DNA from: Segatella copri
GTDB taxonomy: Bacteria > Bacteroidota > Bacteroidia > Bacteroidales > Bacteroidaceae
Direction: 5' to 3'
Length of the DNA: 64,000 nucleotides
Assembly (NCBI RefSeq): GCF_026015295.1
Contig: NZ_JAPDUW010000001.1
Coordinates: 1,116,001-1,180,000 of the forward strand
Shown in pieces: positions 1 to 9,114 of the stretch. Positions within the stretch are counted from its first letter, which is position 1, and each line of letters opens with the position of its first letter. The notes below the pieces were generated by a model that was given only the letters and a program-made list of their open reading frames with translations, searched no databases and was not told the origin of the DNA. The translations under genes and the position numbers were made by a program.

Positions 1-963
1 GATCCGCTCAATCCGGCCAACACGCAAATGCACAAGGGCATCGACATTCAAGCCAAGCATGACTATGTACTGGCTACGGAAGATAAGGGTAAGGTCACTC
101 GGGTCAACAACAATCCGAATACTGCAGGTGGACTGTCTGTAACTGTAGAATACAACAGAAATAACGGCAGCAAGTATCAATGTACCTACATGCACCTGAG
201 CAGCATTGCCGTAAAGACAGGCGACACTGTAAATGCCGGTCAGCGATTGGGCGTGACTGGCAATACGGGAACCAGAACCACTGGTGAGCATCTGCATTTT
301 GGGGTGAAAAGCATCTCTGCGGATGGCAAGGCACGGGATATAGACCCAGCGGCATATCTTGCAGAAATCTCTCAAAAGGGAAACATCCAGTTGCAGACTC
401 TCCACAACGGCAAGGACATCACCGCTCAGTACAAGGTTAGCAATCCTGCCTCACAAGGCGAAGTGACTGACACGGCACAAAGTCCTGAAGACTGGATGAA
501 GAAACTTCTGTCATCAGAGGACAGCGGAGTGAAAATGCCAGGCGATGACCCTGTCATTGAGATGGCTATGACCATGTTCACCTCTCTCATGGCACTTGCC
601 CTGCAGATAGACAACAAGAGCGAAGAAGAGAAAATGCAGACTGTGACCGACTCGGTTGTCAGCAAGAGCATCGACCTCTCCTCGCTCCTTCCCTCTTATA
701 AAGCCTGCTCCGTGAACATTCAGGATGGTAAGCCTTATCTCCATGTAAATAACGGAACCGTCCAGTTTACAAGAGAAATGACCCAGGCAGAAATGACAAA
801 GCTCCAGCAGACGCTCGGCAATGCCAATCTGAGCGATGAAGACAAGCGAAGAGGTGTTGCCTCTATCATACAGGCTGCAACCGTATCTCAGCAGATGTCA
901 CAGAACTACCAGAAAGGCGTTGACAATCAGCAGGACAAACAGGAATCTGTTCAAATTAAATAA
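1..963 (+). CDS. M23 (LytM-type) peptidoglycan endopeptidase, 5' end outside window
   Basis: The frame is open from base 1, so the N-terminus lies outside the window. The visible part starts directly in an M23 metallopeptidase domain, with HKGIDI as the first zinc motif and HLHFG as the HxH motif about 80 residues later. The remaining ~200 residues are polar and resemble no domain I recognise. Enzymes of this family cut peptide cross-links in peptidoglycan, and in conjugative elements they are usually taken to open the wall for the transfer channel. The next two genes follow on the same strand with short gaps (28 bp, then 3 bp), which suggests one transfer-region operon. Confidence 0.85.
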   Translation, partial: DPLNPANTQMHKGIDIQAKHDYVLATEDKGKVTRVNNNPNTAGGLSVTVEYNRNNGSKYQCTYMHLSSIAVKTGDTVNAGQRLGVTGNTGTRTTGEHLHFGVKSISADGKARDIDPAAYLAEISQKGNIQLQTLHNGKDITAQYKVSNPASQGEVTDTAQSPEDWMKKLLSSEDSGVKMPGDDPVIEMAMTMFTSLMALALQIDNKSEEEKMQTVTDSVVSKSIDLSSLLPSYKACSVNIQDGKPYLHVNNGTVQFTREMTQAEMTKLQQTLGNANLSDEDKRRGVASIIQAATVSQQMSQNYQKGVDNQQDKQESVQIK

Positions 964-991
964 TGAAGTAAAACAATAAGCCAAGTTTATT

Positions 992-1606
992 ATGATTAAA
1001 TGTAATGTAACCGTATGCGGCACGGTATGTCGCCAGGCACATATGCGTGCCAACAAGGAAGGTAAGCAGTTTATCTCTTTCGGAATCAGCGTAGTGGTTC
1101 AAGCCAAGACCGGTATCAACAAGACTGTAGAAATCAGCGTAGCCAAGGATGGTGACAACCAGGCAGAACTGGTCAACTATCCAGTAGGTTCCCGTATCGA
1201 GGTGGCTGGAGTTCTCCAATTCCATAAGAAAGGCGATGCGCTTTACCTCAATCTCTCGGCTTCGGGAGTGAATACCTTCAATGCAGGAAGCCAGGACGCA
1301 ATCATCGGCACCATGGAGTTCCGAGGAACCATCGGCAAGCAGGTTGAGGTGAAGACCGACAAGAAAGGCAAGCCTTATACCCTATTCTCTGCCTACAGCA
1401 GCGAGAAGGATGGTGACAGCTATGCCTACACCTGGATTCGTTTCATGCAGTTTGACACCACAAAGGCCGACTGGGTACAGGCTAAGGCTGGCATCAATGC
1501 CAAGGGTGATCTGCAGGTGGGAGCCTACAACGACCGCCTCGACCTCACTTGCCGTGTCACAGAGCTTACTCCATGGGAAAAGAAAGCATCATCCACCAAC
1601 CAATAA
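992..1606 (+). CDS. Tandem OB-fold single-stranded DNA-binding protein
   Basis: 204 residues. Two repeats each look like an SSB OB fold: residues ~1-95 (starting MIKCNVTVCGTVCRQ) and ~105-195 (starting IIGTMEFRGTIGKQVEVK). The VxGTV...F.ISV pattern matches SSB strands 1-3, but the acidic SSB tail is absent. I infer binding of ssDNA during conjugative transfer, acting with the ArdC-like protein whose ATG begins 3 bp after this stop. A second, canonical SSB lies near 49.8 kb. The function is inferred from the fold pattern only. Confidence 0.6.
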   Translation: MIKCNVTVCGTVCRQAHMRANKEGKQFISFGISVVVQAKTGINKTVEISVAKDGDNQAELVNYPVGSRIEVAGVLQFHKKGDALYLNLSASGVNTFNAGSQDAIIGTMEFRGTIGKQVEVKTDKKGKPYTLFSAYSSEKDGDSYAYTWIRFMQFDTTKADWVQAKAGINAKGDLQVGAYNDRLDLTCRVTELTPWEKKASSTNQ

Positions 1607-1609
1607 GGA

Positions 1610-3124
1610 ATGAGTATGGCTGATTACAAGAAATATAATACTGATGGCCGTAGCAGTGAAGACCGGGCTTTGGACAAGTTTGCCGAGATGATGATTGAGA
1701 AGATCAACACCTTGCAGAACGACTGGAAGAAGCCTTGGTTCACTGAAGGTTCACTGACATGGCCGAAGAACCTGTCTGGGCGTGAGTATAACGGCATGAA
1801 TGCCCTGATGCTCATCATGCACTGTGAGAAGCAGGGATATAAGTTGCCTGTGTTCTGCACCTTCGACAGAGTGGCCGGTCTGAACTTCAATAAGGACAAG
1901 CAAGGAAGAAGACAGCAGGTTAAGGACAACAACGGCGAAGCTTTGCCTCAGGTGACAATCCTCAAAGGCGAGAAGAGTTTCCCTGTTTTCATCACGACTT
2001 TCACCGTTGTGAACAAGGAAACAAGGGAAAAAATCAAATACGATGATTACCGTCTGATGTCCGAAGAGCGACGCAAGGAGTATAACGTATATCCTAAATT
2101 GCAGGTTTACAATGTGTTTAATGTGGCGCAGACCAACTTGCAGGAGGCTCGTCCGGAACTCTATAAGAAGCTGGAGGCAGCTGCAGGAGTAAACAGACCT
2201 TTGAATCAGGGTGATGACTTCTCTTTCCCTGCCATGGATAAGATGATCAAGGAAAACGGATGGATCTGTTCTATCAAGCCTGTCTATGGCGACAATGCCT
2301 ACTACAGCATTTCGAAGAATGAGATTGTCATTCCTGAGAAACGCCAGTTCAAGGATGGAGAGTCCTTCTACACCAATCTCGGACATGAGATGGCTCACTC
2401 TACGGGGGCAGAGAACCATTTGGGCAGATTGAAGCCTGCATCTTTCGGAAGCGCAGAATATGCCCGTGAGGAACTTGTTGCCGAACTGAGTGCCGCTCTG
2501 GTGGCCCAGCGTTTCGGTATGACCAAGCACCTGAAGGAAGACAGTGCCAGTTATCTGAAAAACTGGCTAGATAGCTTGAAGGAATCGCCTGAGTTCATCA
2601 AGACTACGCTTACCGATGTAAAGAAGGCTTCTCACATGATCAACCAACATATCGATGCCATGCAGCTGAAAATAGACCAAGAACAAAGTCAAGAGGCTGA
2701 GCAAAAGCAAGAGAAAGCTCCAACGATGTATTACGCTTCAGTGGCGTATCTCCAGACTACCGATGCTACAGACCGTCTCGACAAGTTCAAAAATGACGGC
2801 AACTACGATGCACTCCTTACTAAGGCTAAGGAATACGACCAGGGTGATGCTCCTGACCTCTCCAAAATCAATCTCTCACCAACTAAATACCGTGGCGATG
2901 ACATTCTTATAGAGGATGAACATTATGCTGTAGTATATAATCCAACAGTAGGAGGTACATACGATGTGATGCGTAAGGTAAGCGCTGAGGAAATCAAGGA
3001 TAACATCATCCGCTATGGTCTCCCTGAGGATGCTACAGACGACGTGAAGGAAGTTGCCAAACAAATGGAAAAAGAAGAGGTTGTTGCTCAGGAAGAAGAG
3101 CCGCACTACCATCGAGGACGATAA
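1610..3124 (+). CDS. ArdC-like antirestriction protein with zincin-like protease domain
   Basis: 504 residues. The N-terminal ~130 residues match the ArdC N-terminal ssDNA-binding domain (WKKPWF, REYNGMNALML). The central part has a zincin motif, GHEMAHSTG near residue 258, followed by ELVAELSAAL, which supplies the likely third ligand Glu. The C-terminal ~130 residues are low-complexity and acidic, with a short domain after residue 370. ArdC proteins of conjugative elements protect incoming single-stranded DNA from host restriction. The gene follows the OB-fold protein at 3 bp and ends shortly before a strong terminator hairpin. Confidence 0.8.
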   Translation: MSMADYKKYNTDGRSSEDRALDKFAEMMIEKINTLQNDWKKPWFTEGSLTWPKNLSGREYNGMNALMLIMHCEKQGYKLPVFCTFDRVAGLNFNKDKQGRRQQVKDNNGEALPQVTILKGEKSFPVFITTFTVVNKETREKIKYDDYRLMSEERRKEYNVYPKLQVYNVFNVAQTNLQEARPELYKKLEAAAGVNRPLNQGDDFSFPAMDKMIKENGWICSIKPVYGDNAYYSISKNEIVIPEKRQFKDGESFYTNLGHEMAHSTGAENHLGRLKPASFGSAEYAREELVAELSAALVAQRFGMTKHLKEDSASYLKNWLDSLKESPEFIKTTLTDVKKASHMINQHIDAMQLKIDQEQSQEAEQKQEKAPTMYYASVAYLQTTDATDRLDKFKNDGNYDALLTKAKEYDQGDAPDLSKINLSPTKYRGDDILIEDEHYAVVYNPTVGGTYDVMRKVSAEEIKDNIIRYGLPEDATDDVKEVAKQMEKEEVVAQEEEPHYHRGR

Positions 3125-3140
3125 TTTATCCCATTCAATT

Positions 3141-3173
3141 AAAGACAGTCACTATGTTGGCTGTCTTTTTTAT
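3141..3173 (+). terminator. Rho-independent terminator after the ArdC-like gene
   Basis: An AAGACAG...CTGTCTT stem with a T-run lies 17 bp after the ArdC stop. It closes the rightward operon before the convergent metallophosphoesterase gene. Confidence 0.8.
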
Positions 3174-3228
3174 GCAATAAATACTTTCATGGTCATTTTG
3201 AGTGCAAGCGTAAAGTTTCATAATGAAA

Positions 3229-3258
3229 ATTAAATCGTCGGTCATGACCGACGATTTA
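3229..3258 (-). terminator. Perfect palindrome at the 3' end of the metallophosphoesterase gene
   Basis: TTAAATCGTCGGTC, a two-base centre, then its exact complement. The stop codon of the leftward metallophosphoesterase gene lies inside the palindrome. On the minus strand the hairpin is followed by AATTTTCATT, which suits a terminator; being symmetrical, it may act in both directions. Confidence 0.7.
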
Positions 3259-4024
3259 AGTGATCAATACATTTCTTTGAATCAAAAGACTCAGATTCTC
3301 CATGACTCACATACCCAAGCTGATTCGAAACACATTGAGTATTTCCTATTATCCTGTCTATGTTACGATGAGAATGACCATAAATCCAATAATCTATTCG
3401 GCTATAAGCAATGAAGTTCCCCAGCTCTGCTGTGAAAGCACCGTTTATCGGACTTCCCTTGAAATCCGGAGACACCAGTTGAAATGATGGAACATGATGC
3501 GTTGCCACAACAATATGCTTTGCCTGGCTCTCACTAACAGCCTTTTCGATGAAAGCACGGCACTTAGCATGCTCTTGATTAAACCGTTCACTATTTATCA
3601 CAACGCCACAATCCTTAATACGGTAGAAATCATTTACTCTGCGCTCGGTTGAAAAAGCATCCTGCGGCTCTATATATCCCCATAGTGTAGAAACGATGAG
3701 GTCTGTATCATCCGAAAGATGTATTACTGCATTATAATAGCATTTGATATTGTGCCGAATTTCCATGCACCATCCATCATGGAGTTGCCCCAAGTCATAA
3801 CCCAAATAAAACTCATGATTACCTGGTATTACTATTACTTCCTTGAAATTCTCTGAAGCCCAATCCCAGAATGGATGCTTGACAAAGCCTTCATCATCTA
3901 AATAGCCAGTATCTCCAGCTAACACCAGGATGTCAGCAACTGGCTGAAGAGGATGAGTCTCCAAATACAGGGTATTCTCCATGAATTCCAAATGCAAATC
4001 TGAAGCATATTGTATCTTAACCAT
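3242..4024 (-). CDS. Metallophosphoesterase (calcineurin-like)
   Basis: 260 residues with the full set of family motifs in order: DLHLE (~9), GDTG (~37), GNHE (~68), THH (~176) and GHSH (~217). These would bind two metals and cleave a phosphoester; the substrate cannot be told. It starts 2 bp after the nucleotidyltransferase stop and is the third gene of a tightly packed operon behind one promoter, so it is probably part of the same AbiE-like cassette. The last codons run into the terminator palindrome. Confidence 0.85.
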   Translation of the reverse strand: MVKIQYASDLHLEFMENTLYLETHPLQPVADILVLAGDTGYLDDEGFVKHPFWDWASENFKEVIVIPGNHEFYLGYDLGQLHDGWCMEIRHNIKCYYNAVIHLSDDTDLIVSTLWGYIEPQDAFSTERRVNDFYRIKDCGVVINSERFNQEHAKCRAFIEKAVSESQAKHIVVATHHVPSFQLVSPDFKGSPINGAFTAELGNFIAYSRIDYWIYGHSHRNIDRIIGNTQCVSNQLGYVSHGESESFDSKKCIDHLNRRS

Positions 4025-4026
4025 GA

Positions 4027-4803
4027 CTACAACATTGATTTCTTAAGTTGTTCTATAATCTGCAGGCTTGTCACATTGCCAAGACCTGCTGACTTGATGA
4101 AATCGGCATTAGGCAAATCCTGCATGATAGCATCACAAAAGTCACAAACATCAGTTTTTAATGTATTGGGCAGTTCATATCTACTTGCTGGAGTAAGCAT
4201 TGCTGCAAGACGAAAAACATCTTTCTTATGCTTTGCAATATGCTTGCTATCAACACTTTCACCTTTAGCTTTTCTTTGACTCAAATCCAAGAAAGCCTTG
4301 CTTTTCAAACAGATAAGACTCTCGATGTTGGCGATATGCACGCCATCTTCCTGCAAGCTATGTTCTATCGTGAAACGATAATAGTCTTCATCCATGAGTA
4401 TTGCCGATAAACTTGAAAGGTCTTCATCCACTGGAATCGGTGTAATACGAGCCTCCTCTGGGAAATTCATCAAGCCAAGACTTCGTGAAAAGAGTTCAAC
4501 CTGATATGGGAAAGCAGAATTAGCAGGCTTCATGAAGCGGAAATATTCATGTTTGGGCTCAACATTCTCATTAACACCCTTGTTTCGCTGCTCATAATTG
4601 CCCTTCTTTACAAACTCCCAGAATTTGGCTACAAACTCAGCCGACAAAGCTTCAACCACTAAGATAATGTCAATATCCTTAGTAGCACGAGGTACCTGAG
4701 CATACAAATCCTCATGGATTTCGCATGCCGTACCACCTATTATAACATAATTGTCCTCAAAACCTTTGAAGAACTCCTTGAATGTATCTATTCCTCTTAC
4801 CAT
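4027..4803 (-). CDS. AbiEii/MNT-like nucleotidyltransferase
   Basis: 258 residues. IIGGTACEIH followed by ATKDIDI gives the GG...DxD signature of MNT/AbiEii-type nucleotidyltransferases, the toxin component of type IV AbiE systems. A KSKAFLDL segment near residue 170 resembles the AbiEii core. Its ATG lies inside the last codons of the upstream HTH gene (7-bp overlap), so translation is probably coupled. The known family transfers nucleotides to RNA, in some members tRNA; the target here is not visible. Confidence 0.75.
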   Translation of the reverse strand: MVRGIDTFKEFFKGFEDNYVIIGGTACEIHEDLYAQVPRATKDIDIILVVEALSAEFVAKFWEFVKKGNYEQRNKGVNENVEPKHEYFRFMKPANSAFPYQVELFSRSLGLMNFPEEARITPIPVDEDLSSLSAILMDEDYYRFTIEHSLQEDGVHIANIESLICLKSKAFLDLSQRKAKGESVDSKHIAKHKKDVFRLAAMLTPASRYELPNTLKTDVCDFCDAIMQDLPNADFIKSAGLGNVTSLQIIEQLKKSML

Positions 4804-5768
4804 GACATTTCATTTATCAATCGTTCTAACTCTATTTGTATTCGCTCATCTTCATTGTCTTTCAATGACAGATAAAGCGAGAGCTTATCAACTACTCCTT
4901 CTGTACTTAACATTTTGGGATTATACTTCCAAACTTGGATTTCATTTTCTCCGAACTGCTTGTCGGTTGCGACGGCCAAAATTTTCAGTTCTTTCTTTGT
5001 AACAGCCCAACACTGCCTTGATTCTTCATTAAGCATCGTGTAGGAAGCCAGTGCATTCACCCCACTTATCTGTTGTCCTTCAAGTATAGCATCCGTATAG
5101 TAAAGCTGCTCTATCGGAGAGACTAACATTGGCAATGCTTTATTCCAAAGTTCCCTATTGCTTATATCAATTTGCACCGTCTTTGTCTTTACTCCTTCCA
5201 ACTTAATCAGATCTTTGGAGACAAGCCAGCGCAATGATTTGTTTGCTGTCGCATAAGAAACGCCAAACTTATCGCTCAGTCCATAACCAGTTGTCCCAAC
5301 AATGGATTCAATCTGCAAATGATAAAGCAACAAACATTGGGCAAAGGGAGGAATGGTTTCTTTCAAATCCAAGCCCACCTTTCTGTCTGGCTGGATGTCA
5401 AGCAAAAGAGATGGCAGGAACATTTGCCTGTTGGGGATAACAAAGTTAACTTTTTGTGCCACCAATCTTACCTTATTATAAGATGAAATGCATGGAGTGA
5501 TTAATACGACGAAGAGCTGTGTCTGTCGATGTATAATATCCAATTGCTTCTTCAACTGGGCAGGTGGTACTGAGTCACCATCCTTTAGGTAAGCCATCAA
5601 AATGTGCTGCCCCAAAATACATCCTTTATAAAAAGAGAACCTGGAAGAAACATTCATAGGGATTCCTTCCAACAAATCTTTATCTGCTGGTTCCAAAGCT
5701 ACTTTTTCGCCCAACATATTGCCGAAATATGCAGCTGTTTCATCTATATAATATTTAATATTGCACAT
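4797..5768 (-). CDS. AbiEi-like HTH regulator or antitoxin of the three-gene cassette
   Basis: 323 residues from the ATG at 5768. The frame is open upstream to 5930, but a canonical promoter at 5792-5822 puts transcription start near 5785, so 5768 is the credible start. A winged HTH (YGLSDKFGVSYATANKSL) lies near residues 165-195, followed by a ~120-residue domain. It belongs functionally with the nucleotidyltransferase it overlaps, as AbiEi does with AbiEii, but it is longer than usual AbiEi. Family assignment is by context and HTH only. Confidence 0.6.
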   Translation of the reverse strand: MCNIKYYIDETAAYFGNMLGEKVALEPADKDLLEGIPMNVSSRFSFYKGCILGQHILMAYLKDGDSVPPAQLKKQLDIIHRQTQLFVVLITPCISSYNKVRLVAQKVNFVIPNRQMFLPSLLLDIQPDRKVGLDLKETIPPFAQCLLLYHLQIESIVGTTGYGLSDKFGVSYATANKSLRWLVSKDLIKLEGVKTKTVQIDISNRELWNKALPMLVSPIEQLYYTDAILEGQQISGVNALASYTMLNEESRQCWAVTKKELKILAVATDKQFGENEIQVWKYNPKMLSTEGVVDKLSLYLSLKDNEDERIQIELERLINEMSW

Positions 5769-5791
5769 AATATCGCCACTAATATTACGTG

Positions 5792-5822
5792 CAAATATAA
5801 TGATTATATTCTGAATATCAAA
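5792..5822 (-). promoter_or_regulatory. Bacteroidetes-type promoter of the AbiE-like cassette
   Basis: On the minus strand, TTTG (5822-5819), a 19-bp spacer and TATATTTG (5799-5792) match the Bacteroidetes -33/-7 consensus exactly. The ATG at 5768 follows about 17 nt after the expected start of transcription. Confidence 0.8.
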
Positions 5823-5861
5823 ACATTCTATTGAATAAATAAGTTTTTTTAAGATAATTAT

Positions 5862-5892
5862 GGGGAGTTTACTCATCACGAGCAAACTCCCC
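5862..5892. terminator. GGGGAGTTT/AAACTCCCC hairpin
   Basis: A 9-bp perfect stem with a 13-nt loop lies between the OmpA-like gene and the cassette promoter. There is no clear T-run; it may end transcription from the OmpA-like gene or insulate the cassette. Confidence 0.5.
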
Positions 5893-5940
5893 TTGATGTA
5901 TGAGAGAAGAATTTTAGTGCTTTTACTCAAAAGCTACATT

Positions 5941-5997
5941 CAGTATATATTATGTATATATGTGTACATGTATTCACGTATTCATGAATACACGTTT
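5941..5997. repeat. Iteron-like palindromic cluster A
   Basis: About 57 bp of overlapping TGTATAT/TGTACAT/GTATTCACG words with ~11-bp spacing, including the perfect palindrome GTATTCATGAATAC. The same word family occurs between the tandem repeats at 35.9-37.3 kb and on both sides of the ParA operon. Confidence 0.6.
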
Positions 5998-6001
5998 TAG
6001 C

Positions 6002-7342
6002 CTATTTCAGCAAAACAACGGTTGTGAAGCGGTTTGCCTCATTCGCCGCATATTTGTCGATTCCGCCTAAGTTGTAGGCTTTGATCTGGCTTTTATCTAC
6101 ACCTCGCTTGATGAGTGCCTTGGCTATGAACTTGGCACGTCGCTTACCCAAATCCTGGTTGCCGGACTGAGTGCCAGTAGCACTATCGGCTGCACCGGAT
6201 ATTTTAATCTTCAGATTTTCCTGCTTGGCCATCTTCGCAATGTCGTCGAGGTTCACGAGTTGTGACTTGTCAACCAGTTTGTCGGAGTTGAGTTTGAAGA
6301 AGAAATACACCGGAACACCAATGCTTACTTTCAAGTGGTCAGAAGATGAAAGGGAATCTGGGCGATAGCCATCTGCATGACCTGCCATGTTGCCATCACC
6401 GCTGCCCATTACACCCTGCTTGCTTTTGCCATTCATCGAGAGTCGGGCACGGAGGGAGTTGAGACCACTGTAGCTGTTTTTCGGATAGACGGTCTTGCCA
6501 TCATCATTTCCTGCAAGTCGCTTTTCCAGATGAGCATTCCTATCCCTCATGTAGGCTATGTAGTCCTGAAGGGCGAGATTCTGCTCGATGTAAGGAGTAG
6601 CATCCACTACTCGCTTCCACCCCGTCTTGCCTATCGTGAAGGACAGACCGGCTGAAACGGAAAGCATGTTGTCACCGAACTTGGTAGAAGTTCCGATGCC
6701 GTCAAAGTTCCTGGCGGTCAGCATTCCTCTCACCTCTCCTACGAGATGAACACGGTCGCTGATGCGGTAACGGGCTTCCACGCCATAGGTGAAAGCAAAC
6801 GGATGACTGCCACTTGAACCGCCCTGGCAGGTACAGTTGTTGATCCAGTCGGAATTATGAATCATGCCGACACCTACGAAGGGAATCACATCCCAAAGAG
6901 GGATTCCGCTTTCGTTCTGACGGATGCCGGACGTGATGTTGTACAGAAAGTCTGCATGGACAAACTGATACTTCATCGTATGGAACTCTGCGTTCTTAAA
7001 GCTGAGTCCCTGAAATCCTATTCGTCCACCGATTGCGGGCGTGAACCATTTGCCGACTCCTATCTGCAAGAGAGGAGTGACACGGTCGAACACGTCACCG
7101 CAACCAATGGGCGTCCCAAGAAAAGCTGAAGCCCCGCCCTTTGCTTCTATAAACCAATTTCTACCCCAGTTGGCTGCTTCGCTTACATGCTTGAGATATG
7201 TAGGATTCACAGGCATGAGCATCTGCTCCTGACTGTATGATTTCTGGATATAAAGACTGTCAGAACTCTGTCCGGCAGTTTGTGCCGAAGCTGTCATTGC
7301 AGCCAGGCACATCATTGCTATTGAAAATATTTTCTTTCTCAT
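6002..7342 (-). CDS. Outer-membrane beta-barrel protein with C-terminal OmpA domain
   Basis: 446 residues. An N-terminal signal peptide (MRKKIFSIAMMCLAAMTASA) is followed by a beta-strand-rich region (~45-235) resembling an OMP beta-barrel, a linker, and an OmpA/MotB-like domain at ~340-446 (DLGKRRAKFIAKALIKRGVD) that would bind peptidoglycan. OmpA-like proteins recur in Bacteroidetes transfer regions. The relaxase gene lies 48 bp upstream on the same strand, so they probably share a transcript. Its exact transfer role is inferred from position. Confidence 0.75.
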   Translation of the reverse strand: MRKKIFSIAMMCLAAMTASAQTAGQSSDSLYIQKSYSQEQMLMPVNPTYLKHVSEAANWGRNWFIEAKGGASAFLGTPIGCGDVFDRVTPLLQIGVGKWFTPAIGGRIGFQGLSFKNAEFHTMKYQFVHADFLYNITSGIRQNESGIPLWDVIPFVGVGMIHNSDWINNCTCQGGSSGSHPFAFTYGVEARYRISDRVHLVGEVRGMLTARNFDGIGTSTKFGDNMLSVSAGLSFTIGKTGWKRVVDATPYIEQNLALQDYIAYMRDRNAHLEKRLAGNDDGKTVYPKNSYSGLNSLRARLSMNGKSKQGVMGSGDGNMAGHADGYRPDSLSSSDHLKVSIGVPVYFFFKLNSDKLVDKSQLVNLDDIAKMAKQENLKIKISGAADSATGTQSGNQDLGKRRAKFIAKALIKRGVDKSQIKAYNLGGIDKYAANEANRFTTVVLLK

Positions 7343-7390
7343 GTTGTTGTCTTTGATGATTGATTACTTGCGTAACAAATGAGCATGGTG

Positions 7391-8848
7391 TTACATCTTC
7401 TTTCTTCTTCCGACGGACGGAGCGCACATTTTGCGTGCCATTGCCAGGCATCTTCTTGCCCACTCCCTATCGTCTTCGTCTGGCCGTTTCCCCCATCCAG
7501 AGCCTGGACTGCCGCCTCCACCTCCATGCGTCTGTGCGATGGTCGTGGCATCATCCACGAAACCGCACACGAGGTTCAAGGCTACCTTGACGACATGGTT
7601 TCCGTCTTCAGCCAACTGACAGAGAAGCGTGCCGTCGAAGTCGAGTTTCACGCTGTCGGGAAGATTCGGGAAGCGAATGGCAAACTCATGTGCCATGGTG
7701 TCGAGCATCACTCCGTTGAGATGGTAGCTCATGTTGTGAGCCCAGGAAAGTTCAGACTGGTTGGCTTTGTCTTCCAGTTCACTTGCCTGCCTCTCAATCT
7801 CTTCCTTGTCCTTGCGGAGGGTGTCAAGCAACTGGTTGGTCTCTGAAAGTTTCTTCTCCTTGTCTGCCAGTTTATCTTCCACCAAAGCCTTCTGCTGTTC
7901 AAGACTCTGAATCTTACGGGCGATGTCGGCACTGATGTTGTCGCTATTAGCTTGCAAGGCTCTCAGCGGTTTGAGTTCTGCTTCAAGGCGGTTGATTTCT
8001 GGCTTCAGATTCTCGATCATGGAGGTGAAGGATTTCTGCTTCTTCTGGGCGATGGAGAGTTCCATATTCAGATCTTCGAGGGCTTTCCGGGTGTTCAGCA
8101 TCTGGGCTTCGAGCGTCACGCACTCGTTGGCAAGCCATCGTCGATACTCTTCCGTTGAACGATGACGTGCTCCAGTCTCTGCTATCGACACCCCTCTTGT
8201 GAGTCCCCATTTTTCATTGACCTTGGCCAGTTCATCGTGCAGGGCAAGAAGATAGTTCTTGTAATCTATACGGTTCTGACCATGAAAGATTTTCTTGAAG
8301 GCGAACTTTTTATCCTTATCAATAGGCAGAAGAGCACAGTGGACATGCGGATTTTTCTCATCGCAGTGGACGATGAAGGAGACGATGTTTTCCTCTCCAT
8401 ATTTATCTGCCACAAAGTGGTAGATATCCTGTGCCCACTTTTCTATTTCTGGCATTCGCTGGATATGCTCATTACCACCCTTGCTTTCAAAATCTACCTT
8501 CTGATTGCCAAAGGCAAGCTCTCGCATACGTTCCGTTGAACCTCCAAAGATGAAATTCACCACGGTTCGGAAACGTGGTTCTGCCAGTCCTTCGTTGGGG
8601 TCTTTGATGCCACGTGAGGCGAGATTTTCTGCCATGCGTCTGGTAAGCGGACGGCTCTTGTCTATCGGGGCGACAATGCCACCTGGACGGATCTCGAAGT
8701 TGAGATGCTCACGGCTACGGTCGTAGTTGCCTTCACGCATGGCCTGGTTCCATCCCTTCTCCGTCCAGTCTCTCAACTCTTCGTTGCCTACCGAAGCGAG
8801 ACCTTTGGTAACCTTGATGTCCATGACCTGTTTTGATAATGTTCCCAT
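7391..8848 (-). CDS. Mob/Pre (MobV-type) relaxase
   Basis: 485 residues. The N-terminal ~220 residues carry the relaxase histidine motif NPHVHCALLP (~165-174) after IVSFIVHCDEKN, as in plasmid Mob/Pre proteins that nick at oriT. Residues ~235-370 form a long coiled coil rich in E, K and Q, and the C-terminus is Gly/Arg-rich. An oriT-like region with nested inverted repeats lies directly upstream (8885-8994), the usual place for this family. Family-level call is confident; the nick site is not identified. Confidence 0.85.
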   Translation of the reverse strand: MGTLSKQVMDIKVTKGLASVGNEELRDWTEKGWNQAMREGNYDRSREHLNFEIRPGGIVAPIDKSRPLTRRMAENLASRGIKDPNEGLAEPRFRTVVNFIFGGSTERMRELAFGNQKVDFESKGGNEHIQRMPEIEKWAQDIYHFVADKYGEENIVSFIVHCDEKNPHVHCALLPIDKDKKFAFKKIFHGQNRIDYKNYLLALHDELAKVNEKWGLTRGVSIAETGARHRSTEEYRRWLANECVTLEAQMLNTRKALEDLNMELSIAQKKQKSFTSMIENLKPEINRLEAELKPLRALQANSDNISADIARKIQSLEQQKALVEDKLADKEKKLSETNQLLDTLRKDKEEIERQASELEDKANQSELSWAHNMSYHLNGVMLDTMAHEFAIRFPNLPDSVKLDFDGTLLCQLAEDGNHVVKVALNLVCGFVDDATTIAQTHGGGGGSPGSGWGKRPDEDDREWARRCLAMARKMCAPSVGRRKKM

Positions 8849-8884
8849 ATCGTATTTTTTTCTATAGTCCTTACTCCAGGAGCC

Positions 8885-8994
8885 TTTTTCAGTCTTGGCA
8901 ACACAAGGAAATCTGACCCAGCTTGCTGTTTATCTGGTCAGCCCTCCCGACTACTTTTGTAGGTCGGGGTATTAGGCTTCCCAAGACTGAAAAA
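8885..8994. other. Candidate oriT: 14-bp inverted repeat enclosing a GC-rich stem-loop
   Basis: TTTTTCAGTCTTGG (8885-8898) and its exact complement (8981-8994) flank a near-perfect hairpin, CCCGACTAC...GTAGGTCGGG, around 8946-8967. It sits 37 bp upstream of the relaxase start in a 266-bp intergenic region. Position and symmetry suggest the origin of transfer; a regulatory site for the relaxase operon is the alternative. Confidence 0.5.
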
Positions 8995-9114
8995 AAGTGG
9001 CACGTGCAAGCACGCTGCCTCACGTTGCTTGAAATCATTCAGCGATGTGCTAACGGGCGTCCTGATCGCCATCAGCGTGCCTCGCATGGAATAAAGGGAA
9101 TATGACTGTTGTTT

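Noticed and set aside
7379..7846. Rightward 155-codon ORF opposite the relaxase
   Set aside because: Its composition mirrors the coiled-coil coding region on the other strand; no independent support.
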